Source: Geomicrobium sediminis
Lineage (GTDB): Bacteria > Bacillota > Bacilli > Bacillales > Marinococcaceae
DNA: 64,000 nucleotides
NCBI RefSeq assembly: GCF_016908595.1
Contig: NZ_JAFBEC010000005.1
Span: forward strand, 186,001 to 250,000
Reading direction: 5' to 3'
This document shows positions 23,578 to 32,550 of this stretch, one piece after another. Position 1 is the first letter of the stretch, and each line of letters starts with the position of its first letter. Made by a program: the position numbers and the translations under genes. The notes under the pieces are model-generated. The model made no database searches. It worked only from the letters and a program-made list of their open reading frames with translations, and was not told where the DNA came from.

Positions 23578-24708
23578 ATGTTACTTGAAGAACAAAAAAT
23601 GATGAAAGACGTTGCGAAAAAAATCGCTCGTGACGTCGTTGCAAAACACGCTGAAGAAGTCGACCGACTTGGTGAAATACCGTGGGAAAACATCCGAGTC
23701 CTCGCTGAAAATGGGCTATTTGGTGTTCATGTGCCTGAAGAATACGGTGGAGCAGGTAGCGACATGTTAAGCCACGTTGCCGTTATCGAAGAAATTGCTA
23801 GTGCTTGTGCGTCAACGAGCGTTGCACTGTCTACACAAGCATTAACGATGGCTCCATTCTTACTTGCAGGAACCGAAGAGCAAAAACAGAAATACATTCC
23901 ACGTCTTGCAAAGGGAGAAGTTCTCGGATCATTTGGAATTACAGAACCTTCTTCTGGCTCAGATGTTTCAAGTTTAACGACAACAGCAACGAAAGATGGC
24001 GATGATTATCTTTTAAATGGGCAGAAAGTGTTTATTACGAATGCCGGTGAATCAGAAATCTATGTGTTCGTAACGAGAACATCCGAGGACCGTACAAATG
24101 GCATCACACTGTTCATTGCCGAAAAAGGAATGGAGGGACTCACGTTTGGAAATAAAGAAGATAAGATGGGCATTCGCGGCTCTGTGACTCGTGAAGTGTT
24201 TCTAGACAATGTTCGTGTTCCGAAGGAGAATATGCTTGGAGACGAAGGTAAAGGCTTCAAAATACTCATGAATGTCTTTAATGAAACCCGCCCTGTCGTT
24301 GGTGCACAAGCGGTTGGAATCGCGCAAGGCGCGTATGATTATGCGATTGATTACGTTAAAAATCGCAAACAGTTCGGGAAAACGTTGGACAACTTCCAAA
24401 TGATCCAAGCGATGGCGGCAGATATGCGTATGAAGATTGAAGCGGCGAGGCTTCTCGTCTATCAAGCAGCTACAAAGCTCGATCAAGGTGAACAAGACGT
24501 TGCTCTACACTCTTCCATGGCCAAATGCTTTGCCTCTGATATGGCCATGAGTGTCACGACAGATGCGGTTCAACTCCTTGGTGGCTACGGGTTCATTAAA
24601 GAATATCCAGTAGAACGAATGATGCGTGACGCTAAAATCACTCAGATTTACGAAGGAACAAATCAAATCCAGCGTGTCATTATCGGAAACTATATTTTTA
24701 AATCGTAA
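23578..24708 (+). CDS. Acyl-CoA dehydrogenase
   Basis: 376 residues, usual length. FAD/substrate motifs are FGITEPSSGSDVSSLTT and FITNAGESEIYVFV; the C-terminal domain has RKQFGKTLDNFQMIQ, QLLGGYGFIKEYPVERMMRD and AKITQIYEGTNQIQRVII, whose Glu (in YEGT) is the catalytic base of short-chain/butyryl-type enzymes. It introduces a 2,3 double bond into an acyl-CoA, passing electrons to ETF. Monocistronic behind a sigma-54 promoter, so expression should depend on the upstream activator. Confidence 0.93.
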   Translation: MLLEEQKMMKDVAKKIARDVVAKHAEEVDRLGEIPWENIRVLAENGLFGVHVPEEYGGAGSDMLSHVAVIEEIASACASTSVALSTQALTMAPFLLAGTEEQKQKYIPRLAKGEVLGSFGITEPSSGSDVSSLTTTATKDGDDYLLNGQKVFITNAGESEIYVFVTRTSEDRTNGITLFIAEKGMEGLTFGNKEDKMGIRGSVTREVFLDNVRVPKENMLGDEGKGFKILMNVFNETRPVVGAQAVGIAQGAYDYAIDYVKNRKQFGKTLDNFQMIQAMAADMRMKIEAARLLVYQAATKLDQGEQDVALHSSMAKCFASDMAMSVTTDAVQLLGGYGFIKEYPVERMMRDAKITQIYEGTNQIQRVIIGNYIFKS

Positions 24709-24718
24709 CAACCATTAA

Positions 24719-24757
24719 GTCCCCTGCAAAAACATGTATTTACTTGCAGGGGCTTTT
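24719..24757 (+). terminator. Rho-independent terminator
   Basis: CCCCTGCAA/TTGCAGGGG (24721-24729 with 24744-24752) then CTTTT, after the acyl-CoA dehydrogenase. Confidence 0.8.
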
Positions 24758-24923
24758 AATTTCCCATATGAGAGAGCATATTAACCACCAGGATCTTCAC
24801 TACATGGCTTCATAAGAAGTTCCTATCCTTAACAATTATGAAATATCGCAACTCTCATTCTTATGGTATGCTGATTACTAACTTCAGAAACGATACTTAA
24901 TGTAGGAGTAAGGAGCGATACTT

Positions 24924-25133
24924 ATGACGAATAAACGGGGTGGCGCATTTCAAACCCCAGCAGGAGTGTCAGCACTAACAGCAGGGTTTGTGTTTCTAGT
25001 GCTAGGGTTTCCTTTCTTTTATTTAGTTGACCTCCCGTCACCGTACCATACAATTATAACCGTCATAATTACTACACTTGGTGTTTTCATTGGAGTATTT
25101 GTATCTAACAAAGTATACCCCCGTAATAAATAA
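24924..25133 (+). CDS. Small two-helix membrane protein
   Basis: 69 residues with a clear site (AAGGAG, 8 nt upstream). Two hydrophobic helices (ALTAGFVFLVLGFPFFYLV and IITVIITTLGVFIGVFVS) and a short basic tail (NKVYPRNK). The last three codons and the stop lie inside the left inverted repeat of the element that follows, so its natural C terminus may have been altered by that insertion. Function unknown. Confidence 0.7.
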   Translation: MTNKRGGAFQTPAGVSALTAGFVFLVLGFPFFYLVDLPSPYHTIITVIITTLGVFIGVFVSNKVYPRNK

Positions 25134-25470
25134 AAAAGCCCATAACTGGGCTTTCAGAGTGTCGAAAAAAGTGCTGTTCTTGTATAAATGAAGTGAAGAG
25201 TTAATGAACTTATAGATTTCAAAGTATTGAAGTTATACATTTTACTTTTGCTTTTGTAAACTCAACATGCCGTATAAAAGCGGCTGTCGTGGCGAAGACG
25301 CCTGCGGGAGTAGCGTTAGCCGAAGATCATCGTGCGAAGCACGATAGCTGAGGCAACGCCCGCGGCAAGCGTAGCCACAGAAGCCGCTTACTCATTTACG
25401 AGTACTCATTTGGTACATTTAAGACTCTCAACAGCCTGAAAGCCCATAACTGGGCTTTTTTATTTATTAC
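25123..25470. mobile_element. MITE-like element with 43-bp inverted termini and large GC-rich hairpin
   Basis: The ends 25123-25165 and 25428-25470 are inverted copies of each other over 43 bp with 7 differences, all of them in the hairpin loop or near the inner edge. Each copy itself holds the hairpin AAAGCCCA/TGGGCTTT with a T run, i.e. a terminator. The interior (about 25278-25391) folds into one long GC-rich structure: outer arms AAGCGGCT/AGCCGCTT, then GTGGC/GCCAC, CTGCGGG/CCCGCGG and an apical ATCGTGC-GAA-GCACGAT. No coding frame. No clear target duplication is visible. Confidence 0.7.
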
Positions 25471-25524
25471 AATCAACCAACGTACTTTATCATTGGTGAC
25501 TCCATATTTTCGCGCTAAAGCTTT

Positions 25525-27096
25525 TTAATTACCATTCGCTTTAAGGCGTTCACGGTGTTCTTCAGCTAACTTGCGTCGTAATACTTTACCAACGTTTGTT
25601 TTCGGCAATTCTTTACGAAACTCAATCATTTTGGGGACTTTGTAGGCGGCAAGGCGTTCTTTACACCATGCTCTTAACTCGTCTACTGTGAGTGCTGTTC
25701 CTTTTTTCAAGACGACAGATGCTGCTAACGTTTCACCGCGGTAACGGTCAGGTACACCGTACACACTAACTTCGAGAATGGACTCATGCGTATACAGAAC
25801 ATCTTCGACTTCATTTGGATAAATGTTATAACCACTACCAATGACCATTTCTTTCTTTCGTCCGACAATGTAGTAATAACCATCTTCATCGACGGTTGCA
25901 ATATCACCGGTTGCGAGCCATCCATCTTGCAATTGCATCGCGGTTGACTCTACGTCTCGAAAGTAGCCCTTCATCACTTGAGGACCTTTGATAAGTAGTT
26001 CCCCTGCTTCATTTATTCCAAGGTCCACGCCATGATCGACATGAATAATGCGACACTCAGTATCTGGTAGTGGAATACCGATGCTACCGATTTTTCTTAG
26101 ACCGATAAAAGGATTACGATGTGTCGTTGGAGACGACTCTGATAATCCATAGCCTTCTGAAATAACACCACCATCACTTAATCTCTCCATTTGACGAATG
26201 ATTTCTACAGGCATAGGCGCACTGCCACTCGTCATCACTTTGAAACTCTTTAAATTGACGGGATGCTCTTTTGCATAGTCTAAAATACTAATATAGATCG
26301 TCGGAACGGCTGGAAAGTACGTCGGCTCATACGTTTCAATTAAACGTAAGCCTTGTTCCACATTCCATTTTCTCATTGTTACAATTGTAGCACCCGCGTA
26401 CAAACCTTGATTCATCACGCTCGACATACCGAGTACGTGATAAAACGGCGATACACCTAAAAACACTTCTTCGCCCCGTTCGTACGTGCCATGTGCAAAG
26501 GCAAACGTCTGAACAACATTGGCCATTAAGTTGCGATGCGTTAACATCGCCCCCTTCGGAATGCCCGTCGTCCCACCAGTAAATTGAATGACAGCAACAT
26601 CTTCACTTGCATTAACTGCCACTTCTGGTAGGCTGACACGTTCAAGATCTTCATTTGTACCTGTGCTTAGTTCTTCGTCAACGAATAAACACTGTAGCTT
26701 CAACGGTTCAACCTTCTCTTTATGAATCGACTCCCCAATCCATAAACAAGGCTCAGCAATCGAATACATATGACTTAACTCTTCGCGCTGATAACCTGGG
26801 TTCACTTGTACGACAATGGCACCGAGTCGAAGAACTGCATAATAAGAAAGGACATATTCGACGCAGTTTGGGAGCATGAGCATGACACGATCACCTTGGG
26901 TCACTCCTTTAGATGCAAGGAGTGACGACAAGTGTAGTGTCTGTTTGTAGAGCGTATCATACGTGAACTCTCTGCCATCATCAATGACCGCAATGCGATC
27001 CCCATACGTTACGGCACTCTCTTCTAAAAACTGAAACAAAGAACCTTCTGGTATTTGATCGATGACGCTTTTCTGTTTCGTTACGGATGGATTCAT
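25525..27096 (-). CDS. Long-chain fatty-acid-CoA ligase type enzyme
   Basis: 523 residues of the ANL superfamily: IQFTGGTTGIPKGAMLTHRN (P-loop), VISEGYGLSESSPTTH, GWLATGDIATVDEDGYYYIV (hinge) and PKTNVGKVLRRKL with the catalytic lysine. It is the last gene of a minus-strand run: TRAP importer, acyl-CoA dehydrogenase, this ligase; it directly abuts the dehydrogenase gene. It probably activates the imported acid to its CoA ester. The exact substrate is unknown. Confidence 0.92.
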   Translation of the reverse strand: MNPSVTKQKSVIDQIPEGSLFQFLEESAVTYGDRIAVIDDGREFTYDTLYKQTLHLSSLLASKGVTQGDRVMLMLPNCVEYVLSYYAVLRLGAIVVQVNPGYQREELSHMYSIAEPCLWIGESIHKEKVEPLKLQCLFVDEELSTGTNEDLERVSLPEVAVNASEDVAVIQFTGGTTGIPKGAMLTHRNLMANVVQTFAFAHGTYERGEEVFLGVSPFYHVLGMSSVMNQGLYAGATIVTMRKWNVEQGLRLIETYEPTYFPAVPTIYISILDYAKEHPVNLKSFKVMTSGSAPMPVEIIRQMERLSDGGVISEGYGLSESSPTTHRNPFIGLRKIGSIGIPLPDTECRIIHVDHGVDLGINEAGELLIKGPQVMKGYFRDVESTAMQLQDGWLATGDIATVDEDGYYYIVGRKKEMVIGSGYNIYPNEVEDVLYTHESILEVSVYGVPDRYRGETLAASVVLKKGTALTVDELRAWCKERLAAYKVPKMIEFRKELPKTNVGKVLRRKLAEEHRERLKANGN

Positions 27097-28260
27097 TTAG
27101 TTCGTAACCTTTGCTTGTTGTTTAAGTAACTGCTTTGCAATGATTACTCGTTGAATTTCATTCGTCCCTTCATAAATCTTCGTAATTCTTGCGTCACGAT
27201 AGTAACGTTCAGCAGGATACTCTGCCATATAACCCATACCACCATGGATTTGAACTGCTTTATCAGCAACACGGTTGTACACATCTGTTGCGAATAGTTT
27301 CGCCATTGAACACTCTTGAATCGCTTTTTCTCCTTGGTCGAGTAACCAAGCACCACGATAGGTTAAAGAACGAGCAGCTTCTGTTTCCGTTTTCATATCA
27401 GCGAGCATAAATTGCACCGCTTGTTGGTCAGCAATCGGCTTTCCGAACTGCTTACGCTCGAGCGCATACTCTGTAGATAACTCAATAAGTTTGTCACATG
27501 ACCCAACGGAACGAGCACCAAGACCAACTCGACCTTCACCGAGAATTGTCAAAGCACTAACATACCCCATGCCTACTTCACCAATTACATTTTCAACTGG
27601 AACTTCACAGTTTTCAAAGACAACTTGTGCTGTTTTTGAACCTCTAAGTCCCATTTTCTTATCCGGCTTACCGATTGTAATTCCCGGGAAGTCTCGTTCA
27701 ACAACAAACGCTGTAATGCCTCCTTTGGCGCCTTTTTCACGATCAGTCAATGCAAAGACAGTGAAAACATCCGCAAACGGGGCATTCGTAATGAAATGCT
27801 TTGTCCCATTTAAAATCCAGTGATCGCCTCTTTTTTCAGCTGTCGTTGAAAGGTTCGTCGCATCAGAACCAGCCCCTGGCTCACTCAAAGCAAAACAAGC
27901 GATTTTATTGCCTGATGCTAGGTCTGGTAAGTACTTTTCCTTGAGGTGTTCGTTTGCAAGGCGCACGATTCCCATACTTCCGATTCCAGTATGTGCTCCA
28001 ATTAATGATACATAAGCGTTATGTGTTCTGCCTAGCTGCTCTAAGACCGTACATTTCCCGACAGTGTTTAAGCCGATTCCACCGTACTCTTCAGGAATGC
28101 TTAAACCGAATAATCCGAGCTCTTTAGCCTTTTCAAGAAGATGAGCGGGGATTTCTTCACTTTCTTCGATTTCATTCGCGTAAGGATCAACCTCTTTATC
28201 TACGAAATTACGAATCATCGTTTTCATTTGTAAGTTTTCTTCTGTTAATTTAAAGTCCAT
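27097..28260 (-). CDS. Acyl-CoA dehydrogenase
   Basis: 387 residues from the ATG at 28260 (GGAGG 8 nt upstream). CFALSEPGAGSDATNLSTTA and FITNAPFADVFTVFAL are the FAD/substrate motifs; RKQFGKPIADQQAVQ, QIHGGMGYMAEYPAERYYRD and ARITKIYEGTNEIQRVII form the C-terminal domain with the catalytic Glu in YEGT. About 45-50 percent-like similarity by eye to the dehydrogenase at 23578 (not computed), so the two are paralogues of one pathway. Confidence 0.93.
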   Translation of the reverse strand: MDFKLTEENLQMKTMIRNFVDKEVDPYANEIEESEEIPAHLLEKAKELGLFGLSIPEEYGGIGLNTVGKCTVLEQLGRTHNAYVSLIGAHTGIGSMGIVRLANEHLKEKYLPDLASGNKIACFALSEPGAGSDATNLSTTAEKRGDHWILNGTKHFITNAPFADVFTVFALTDREKGAKGGITAFVVERDFPGITIGKPDKKMGLRGSKTAQVVFENCEVPVENVIGEVGMGYVSALTILGEGRVGLGARSVGSCDKLIELSTEYALERKQFGKPIADQQAVQFMLADMKTETEAARSLTYRGAWLLDQGEKAIQECSMAKLFATDVYNRVADKAVQIHGGMGYMAEYPAERYYRDARITKIYEGTNEIQRVIIAKQLLKQQAKVTN

Positions 28261-28373
28261 CAAAAATTCCTCCTCAAATAATCTGAATCTAATTAAACAT
28301 AATGCAAAAACGATGCCACCCTAAGATAGCCATCGCTCTGCAAATAGAAAACGTCAGTCAAGTCAAAATTGAG

Positions 28374-30359
28374 TTATTGGTTAAGTGCTTGCTTACCCGC
28401 CTTAAGATCTGTCGAATTGCCTTTCTTCCATTGATAGACAAAGATTCCAATAACGAGTGCAATTCCAATCAAATCAGTATAAATCTCTTGGTATACGAGC
28501 AAGATCGCTGACACAAGAAGAATTAAGCGTTCGACGACGTTCACTCGTTTTAACACACAACCTTCAACAAAGGCAGCAAAGGCAACAAGTCCTAACGTTG
28601 CTGTGAAAATACCGAACACGATATCAAACGTACTTCCTTCTAACGAAAGTGCAGGATTGTAGACAAGCATATACGGTAAAATAAATCCTGCCATCCCAAT
28701 TCGTAACGAGTAAACAGACGTTTTAAGTGGATTACTACCCGCAATCCCGGCCGTAATAAAGGACGTAATCGCAACCGGTGGCGTAATTCCAGAAAAGATC
28801 CCAAAATAGAACACAAAGAAATGTGCAACAATTACTGGAACATCGAGTTGTACGAGTGCACCTGCTGCTACTGTTGCTAAAATGACGTATGCAGACACCG
28901 TTGGCATACCCATTCCAAGGATGATACAGGCAATCATAATCATAAGAAGCATAGGAAGAAGCTGACCACCTGACAAGTCAATGGCGAATCTAGAGAAACT
29001 CATTCCTAGTCCGGTCATAATAACCGAGCCTGCAATTATCCCTGCACCTGCACAAGCCATCACAGTTGGAATTGCATTTTTTATTCCTGCCTCAAGTGCA
29101 GCTAAAACAGAGAGTAAATTCAATCGACTTTCTTTTCTGAATAGACTAAGTACAATAACTGAACCTAATGCCCAAAGCCCTGCTCTCATCGGGCTCGTTC
29201 CTAACACCATTAACACGATGATTAGCACGAGTGGAATAATTAAATACCCTTTTGTTAGTAGAATATGTTTCAAATTCGGTAGTTGCTTTCTTGGTATACC
29301 TTCTAATCCGAGTCTTCTTGCTTGGAAATAGATTACAGCACCTACTACAGTGAAAAACAACAACGCTGGTATTAATGCGTAAGCCGCAATCTCAATGTAA
29401 GGAATTCCTGTAAACTCTGCCATAACAAAGGCTGCTGCCCCCATAATTGGTGGCATAATTTGTCCACCTTGAGAAGATACAGCTTCTACACCAGCAGCAA
29501 ATGTACGATTATAGCCTACTTGCTTCATGAGCGGGATTGTAAATGGGCCTGTCATCGAAGCATTTGCTGCCCCATTCCCAGTAATGGTCGCAAGCAATCC
29601 ACTGGAAAGAACTGATGCCAATGCCGGGCCCCCACGAATACGACCTGTTAACGCAAAGGCAAACTCAATAAAAAACTGCCCAACTCCTGTACGCATCATA
29701 AACGCTGCGAAAATCAAGAAGATAATAAGTACAGTAGAAGCAACATAAATAGGGTCACTAAAAATACCATTGGTCGTAATAAACAATGCATCCGTCATTC
29801 TTCCATAGCTAAAGCCTTGGTGGCCTAGAATACCCGGAAAAAGCGGACCAATGAAGATGTAAGCCCAAAAGAAGAGGGCTAAAACCGCCATTGCGTGACC
29901 GATTGTACGGCGAACACCTTCGATAATTAAAAAGACCATTAATGTTGCAACGATCTGGTCAAATGTCGAAGACGCTCCTTGACGCAATGCAATATCTGGA
30001 TAAGCAAAGTATGCATGAAACAGTAAGAAGATTGATAACAGTAACGGCAACACATCAAAAAGCAAATGCCCTTGAGGCTTTCCCTTTTTATACGGAAAAC
30101 AAGCAAAGCAGAGAATTAATCCGATTGAGGTGAAGATGGCGCGATGTTGCCATGCAGGGAATCCACCATACGCTGCATAATAAAGAACGTATATAGCAAG
30201 ACCGATGGCAATCGCAGCGATAATAAAGCGGCGAATTCGTCTCCAACCAACTTCTCCGTCGGGATTCTTAAACGCGCGTTCAATATCGGTGTTGTTCTTT
30301 TCTTCAGCTACTTTTAAATCAATCTTGCCGTCTGGCGTTAGCTTTAGTTTATTCGTCAC
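28374..30359 (-). CDS. TRAP transporter fused permease (TAXI type)
   Basis: 661 residues with about 17 hydrophobic segments: a four-helix DctQ-like N-terminal part fused to a DctM-like large subunit, as is typical when the binding protein is of the TAXI family. Diagnostic DctM segments are SSGLLATITGNGAANASMTG, SSQGGQIMPPIMGAAAFVMA and MGMPTVSAYVILA. It drives sodium-dependent uptake of a carboxylate. It overlaps the binding-protein gene by four bases and is followed by acyl-CoA metabolism genes, so the cargo is likely an organic acid. Confidence 0.93.
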   Translation of the reverse strand: MTNKLKLTPDGKIDLKVAEEKNNTDIERAFKNPDGEVGWRRIRRFIIAAIAIGLAIYVLYYAAYGGFPAWQHRAIFTSIGLILCFACFPYKKGKPQGHLLFDVLPLLLSIFLLFHAYFAYPDIALRQGASSTFDQIVATLMVFLIIEGVRRTIGHAMAVLALFFWAYIFIGPLFPGILGHQGFSYGRMTDALFITTNGIFSDPIYVASTVLIIFLIFAAFMMRTGVGQFFIEFAFALTGRIRGGPALASVLSSGLLATITGNGAANASMTGPFTIPLMKQVGYNRTFAAGVEAVSSQGGQIMPPIMGAAAFVMAEFTGIPYIEIAAYALIPALLFFTVVGAVIYFQARRLGLEGIPRKQLPNLKHILLTKGYLIIPLVLIIVLMVLGTSPMRAGLWALGSVIVLSLFRKESRLNLLSVLAALEAGIKNAIPTVMACAGAGIIAGSVIMTGLGMSFSRFAIDLSGGQLLPMLLMIMIACIILGMGMPTVSAYVILATVAAGALVQLDVPVIVAHFFVFYFGIFSGITPPVAITSFITAGIAGSNPLKTSVYSLRIGMAGFILPYMLVYNPALSLEGSTFDIVFGIFTATLGLVAFAAFVEGCVLKRVNVVERLILLVSAILLVYQEIYTDLIGIALVIGIFVYQWKKGNSTDLKAGKQALNQ

Positions 30360-31372
30360 GACTCATTCCCCCTTTCAAATGCACCGACCTCCTCGTAATA
30401 ACGAAGTGCACCAGGGTGGAAATTTTCCTCTGGGTCATCAATTACACTTACTGCCATCTCAGGATCAAACCATGCACCACGACTCGGTTGTTCTTCTTGA
30501 ACTCGTTCAACGTGTTCCCAGATTTGTTTCGTCATCTCATAAACGAGATCTTCGTTCATATCTTTATTAACGACCATCATCGCCCAACTTGCGACTGTAT
30601 TCACATCTTCCGTCTGGTTCGAGTACGTTCCAGCTGGAATGCTTAAATCGGTAGAATAGCCGTAACCACCTTCTTCGAGTGCTTCAAGCGCTTCATCTGG
30701 AATCTCTAACAACCTGAGCGGACGCATTGCGTCAACTTCTGTTAACGCGGGCACTCCTGGCCCACCACCCTGTACCGTAAGATCAATCAAACCGTCTCGG
30801 AGCTGATTCGCTGCATCTCCGTAACCCCCATAACTAATGCCTACATCATGTTCTTCTTCTAAAACTTCATGGTCATACCCCATCGCTTCAAACACCCTAC
30901 GAAATGTCGCCTCACTTGCATCACCAGGGTTACCATTGATCGCATCTGCCCCATGCAAGAGCACATCATCAAGTGACTCATACGGACTATTCTCAAGTAC
31001 CGCGAAATTCCACATCGTCGGGTAAAAAGCGCCAAGTGCTCGTACATTTTCCTGAGGTTCCCCTTCAAAAGCACCTCGACCATTCAGTGCGTCAATAAAA
31101 TCTGAAGCAAATGCAAACCCTGATTGTACGTCTCGTGCTGTGTTAACTTCACGAATGTTCCCAATTGCTCCGCCCTCAACAACAGTCACCTGCAGTTCAT
31201 CAATTTCATCAAGCCATATATCAGAGAATAATGTCGACAGAGGGTACCAGCCAGATCCTGTCGGTCCTGAAATGTGTGCATGTTGATAATCGCTACGTTC
31301 ACCGCCTAACTGGCAAGAACTTAACAATAAACTACATGTAAGTAATCCAACTCCAAGCTTTATCCTACTCAC
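30356..31372 (-). CDS. TAXI-family TRAP solute-binding lipoprotein
   Basis: About 338 residues from GTG at 31372, chosen for the GGAGGAGG site and because it yields a proper lipoprotein signal (SRIKLGVGLLTCSLLLSSC). The mature protein has the TAXI pattern: HISGPTGSGWYPLSTLFSDI, VVEGGAIGNIREVNTARDVQ, FAFASDFIDALNGRG and DLTVQGGGPGVPALTEVD. Strongly acidic. Longer frame to 31471 would cover the promoter and is rejected. First gene of the operon, behind a sigma-54 promoter. Confidence 0.9.
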   Translation of the reverse strand: MSRIKLGVGLLTCSLLLSSCQLGGERSDYQHAHISGPTGSGWYPLSTLFSDIWLDEIDELQVTVVEGGAIGNIREVNTARDVQSGFAFASDFIDALNGRGAFEGEPQENVRALGAFYPTMWNFAVLENSPYESLDDVLLHGADAINGNPGDASEATFRRVFEAMGYDHEVLEEEHDVGISYGGYGDAANQLRDGLIDLTVQGGGPGVPALTEVDAMRPLRLLEIPDEALEALEEGGYGYSTDLSIPAGTYSNQTEDVNTVASWAMMVVNKDMNEDLVYEMTKQIWEHVERVQEEQPSRGAWFDPEMAVSVIDDPEENFHPGALRYYEEVGAFERGNES

Positions 31373-31407
31373 TTCATCCTCCTCCTTTCTATCTGCATTA
31401 CAGTAGA

Positions 31408-31423
31408 TGCAAAATCCATACCA
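31408..31423 (-). promoter_or_regulatory. Second sigma-54 (-24/-12) promoter
   Basis: On the minus strand TGGTATGGATTTTGCA keeps the GG and GC doublets at the exact sigma-54 spacing and the TTGCA -12 block. It lies 36 bases upstream of the TAXI lipoprotein start. Together with the copy at 23521 it implies a two-transcript regulon for the PAS/AAA+ activator. Confidence 0.8.
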
Positions 31424-31425
31424 AA

Positions 31426-31439
31426 TGAAAGCGCTTACG
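31426..31439 (-). promoter_or_regulatory. cre-like CcpA site
   Basis: On the minus strand CGTAAGCGCTTTCA matches the cre consensus (TGTAANCGNTTNCA) at all fixed positions but the first. It is immediately upstream of the -24 element, where CcpA could block activator contact. Confidence 0.6.
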
Positions 31440-31467
31440 ATAAAGGCGTTACCGTTGGATTTATAAC

Positions 31468-31496
31468 CCACATTTGAATTAATAATTCAAATGTGG
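31468..31496. promoter_or_regulatory. Perfect 29-bp palindrome, probable activator (UAS) site
   Basis: CCACATTTGAATTA and TAATTCAAATGTGG are exact inverted copies around one central base. The centre is about 85 bp upstream of the predicted sigma-54 start, the usual distance for an enhancer bound by the activator. It lacks a T run, so it is not an obvious terminator. Confidence 0.6.
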
Positions 31497-31620
31497 ATTC
31501 TTATTCATTCTTCATGTAATTTGACAACCTTTTCACCCATTTCTCGATAAAATGTTGCATATCCTTTCTGCATTTACCTTTATGGGATGAGCATATGCTA
31601 AAAAAAATGAGGTGAACTCT

Positions 31621-32550
31621 ATGAAAGCTGATGGCGTTTTTGAAGGTGGAGGCATTCGTGGGATTGCGTTTGCAGGTGCCCTTCAAGCAATGGAAGAACA
31701 TGATGTTGAATGGGTCCGGTTAGCAGGCACTTCAGTCGGCTCAATTATCGCTGCGCTCCTTGCTGCTGGATACTCAAGTCAAGAAATTCGTAAGCTATTA
31801 CTCGACTTTGACTACCACCAACTTAAAGGACGCACATGGCTCAATCGCATTCCGATTATTGGAAACGTAATTCATTTATTTGTTCATTTAGGATTCTATA
31901 ACAACGATTACTTGGAGCGATGGATTCATGAACGTCTTTTATCTAAAGGTGTGCAAACCTTTGCAGACTTACCAGAAGAACGACTAAAAATCATTGCCTC
32001 AGATATTACAAACGGTCAAATGATTGTATTTCCTGATGACCTGGACCGTTATGGCATTGATATCGAGCAGTTCAACATTTCAAAAGCGGTTGCGATGAGT
32101 ACGTCACTTCCATTCTTTTATCGTCCTGTCGTTTGGCGTACAAACAACGCTAAAAAATCCTATATTATTGATGGAGGGATTTTGAGTAATTTTCCAATTT
32201 GGTTATTTGACCGTGAAAATCCTGAATTTCCAACGTTCGGTTTCCATTTCGTCAAAGATGAAGTTCATGTACAAGCAACGATTGCAACTCCCATTCACCT
32301 TGCCAAAAGCATCTTCAAAACGATGATGCAAGCTCATGATATGAAGTACTTTACCGCATCCACTTCAGATCGTACGATTAAAATTCCAACCGGCGATATT
32401 ACTGCTACTGACTTTGATCTATCAGAAGACATGCTTGCCTTCCTTTACCAATCGGGCTACGATTCCGCTAAGAAATTCCTGTCAAAATGGGATTTTGAAG
32501 CGCATAAACGAAAACGTATATTGGAAAAGACTCAAGACGGCTCAACGTGA
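31621..32550 (+). CDS. Patatin-like phospholipase
   Basis: About 309 residues from the ATG at 31621 (GAGGTGA upstream; a GTG at 31612 overlaps that site). Patatin motifs are GVFEGGGIRGIAFAGAL (oxyanion hole), LAGTSVGSIIAAL (nucleophile Ser in GTSVG) and YIIDGGILSNFPIWL (catalytic Asp in DGG). No signal peptide; probably a cytoplasmic or membrane-associated lipid acyl hydrolase like YlbK-type proteins. Its 3' end overlaps the convergent CDF gene by 19 bases. Confidence 0.9.
   Translation: MKADGVFEGGGIRGIAFAGALQAMEEHDVEWVRLAGTSVGSIIAALLAAGYSSQEIRKLLLDFDYHQLKGRTWLNRIPIIGNVIHLFVHLGFYNNDYLERWIHERLLSKGVQTFADLPEERLKIIASDITNGQMIVFPDDLDRYGIDIEQFNISKAVAMSTSLPFFYRPVVWRTNNAKKSYIIDGGILSNFPIWLFDRENPEFPTFGFHFVKDEVHVQATIATPIHLAKSIFKTMMQAHDMKYFTASTSDRTIKIPTGDITATDFDLSEDMLAFLYQSGYDSAKKFLSKWDFEAHKRKRILEKTQDGST

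Noticed and set aside
25260-25400. tRNA or structured riboregulator in the GC-rich core
   Set aside because: The fold is one long imperfect hairpin without tRNA features, flanked by inverted repeats; a mobile or palindromic element explains it better.
28300-28345. Terminator between the TRAP permease and the acyl-CoA dehydrogenase
   Set aside because: The stem is only about 5 bp with mismatches; co-transcription is at least as likely.
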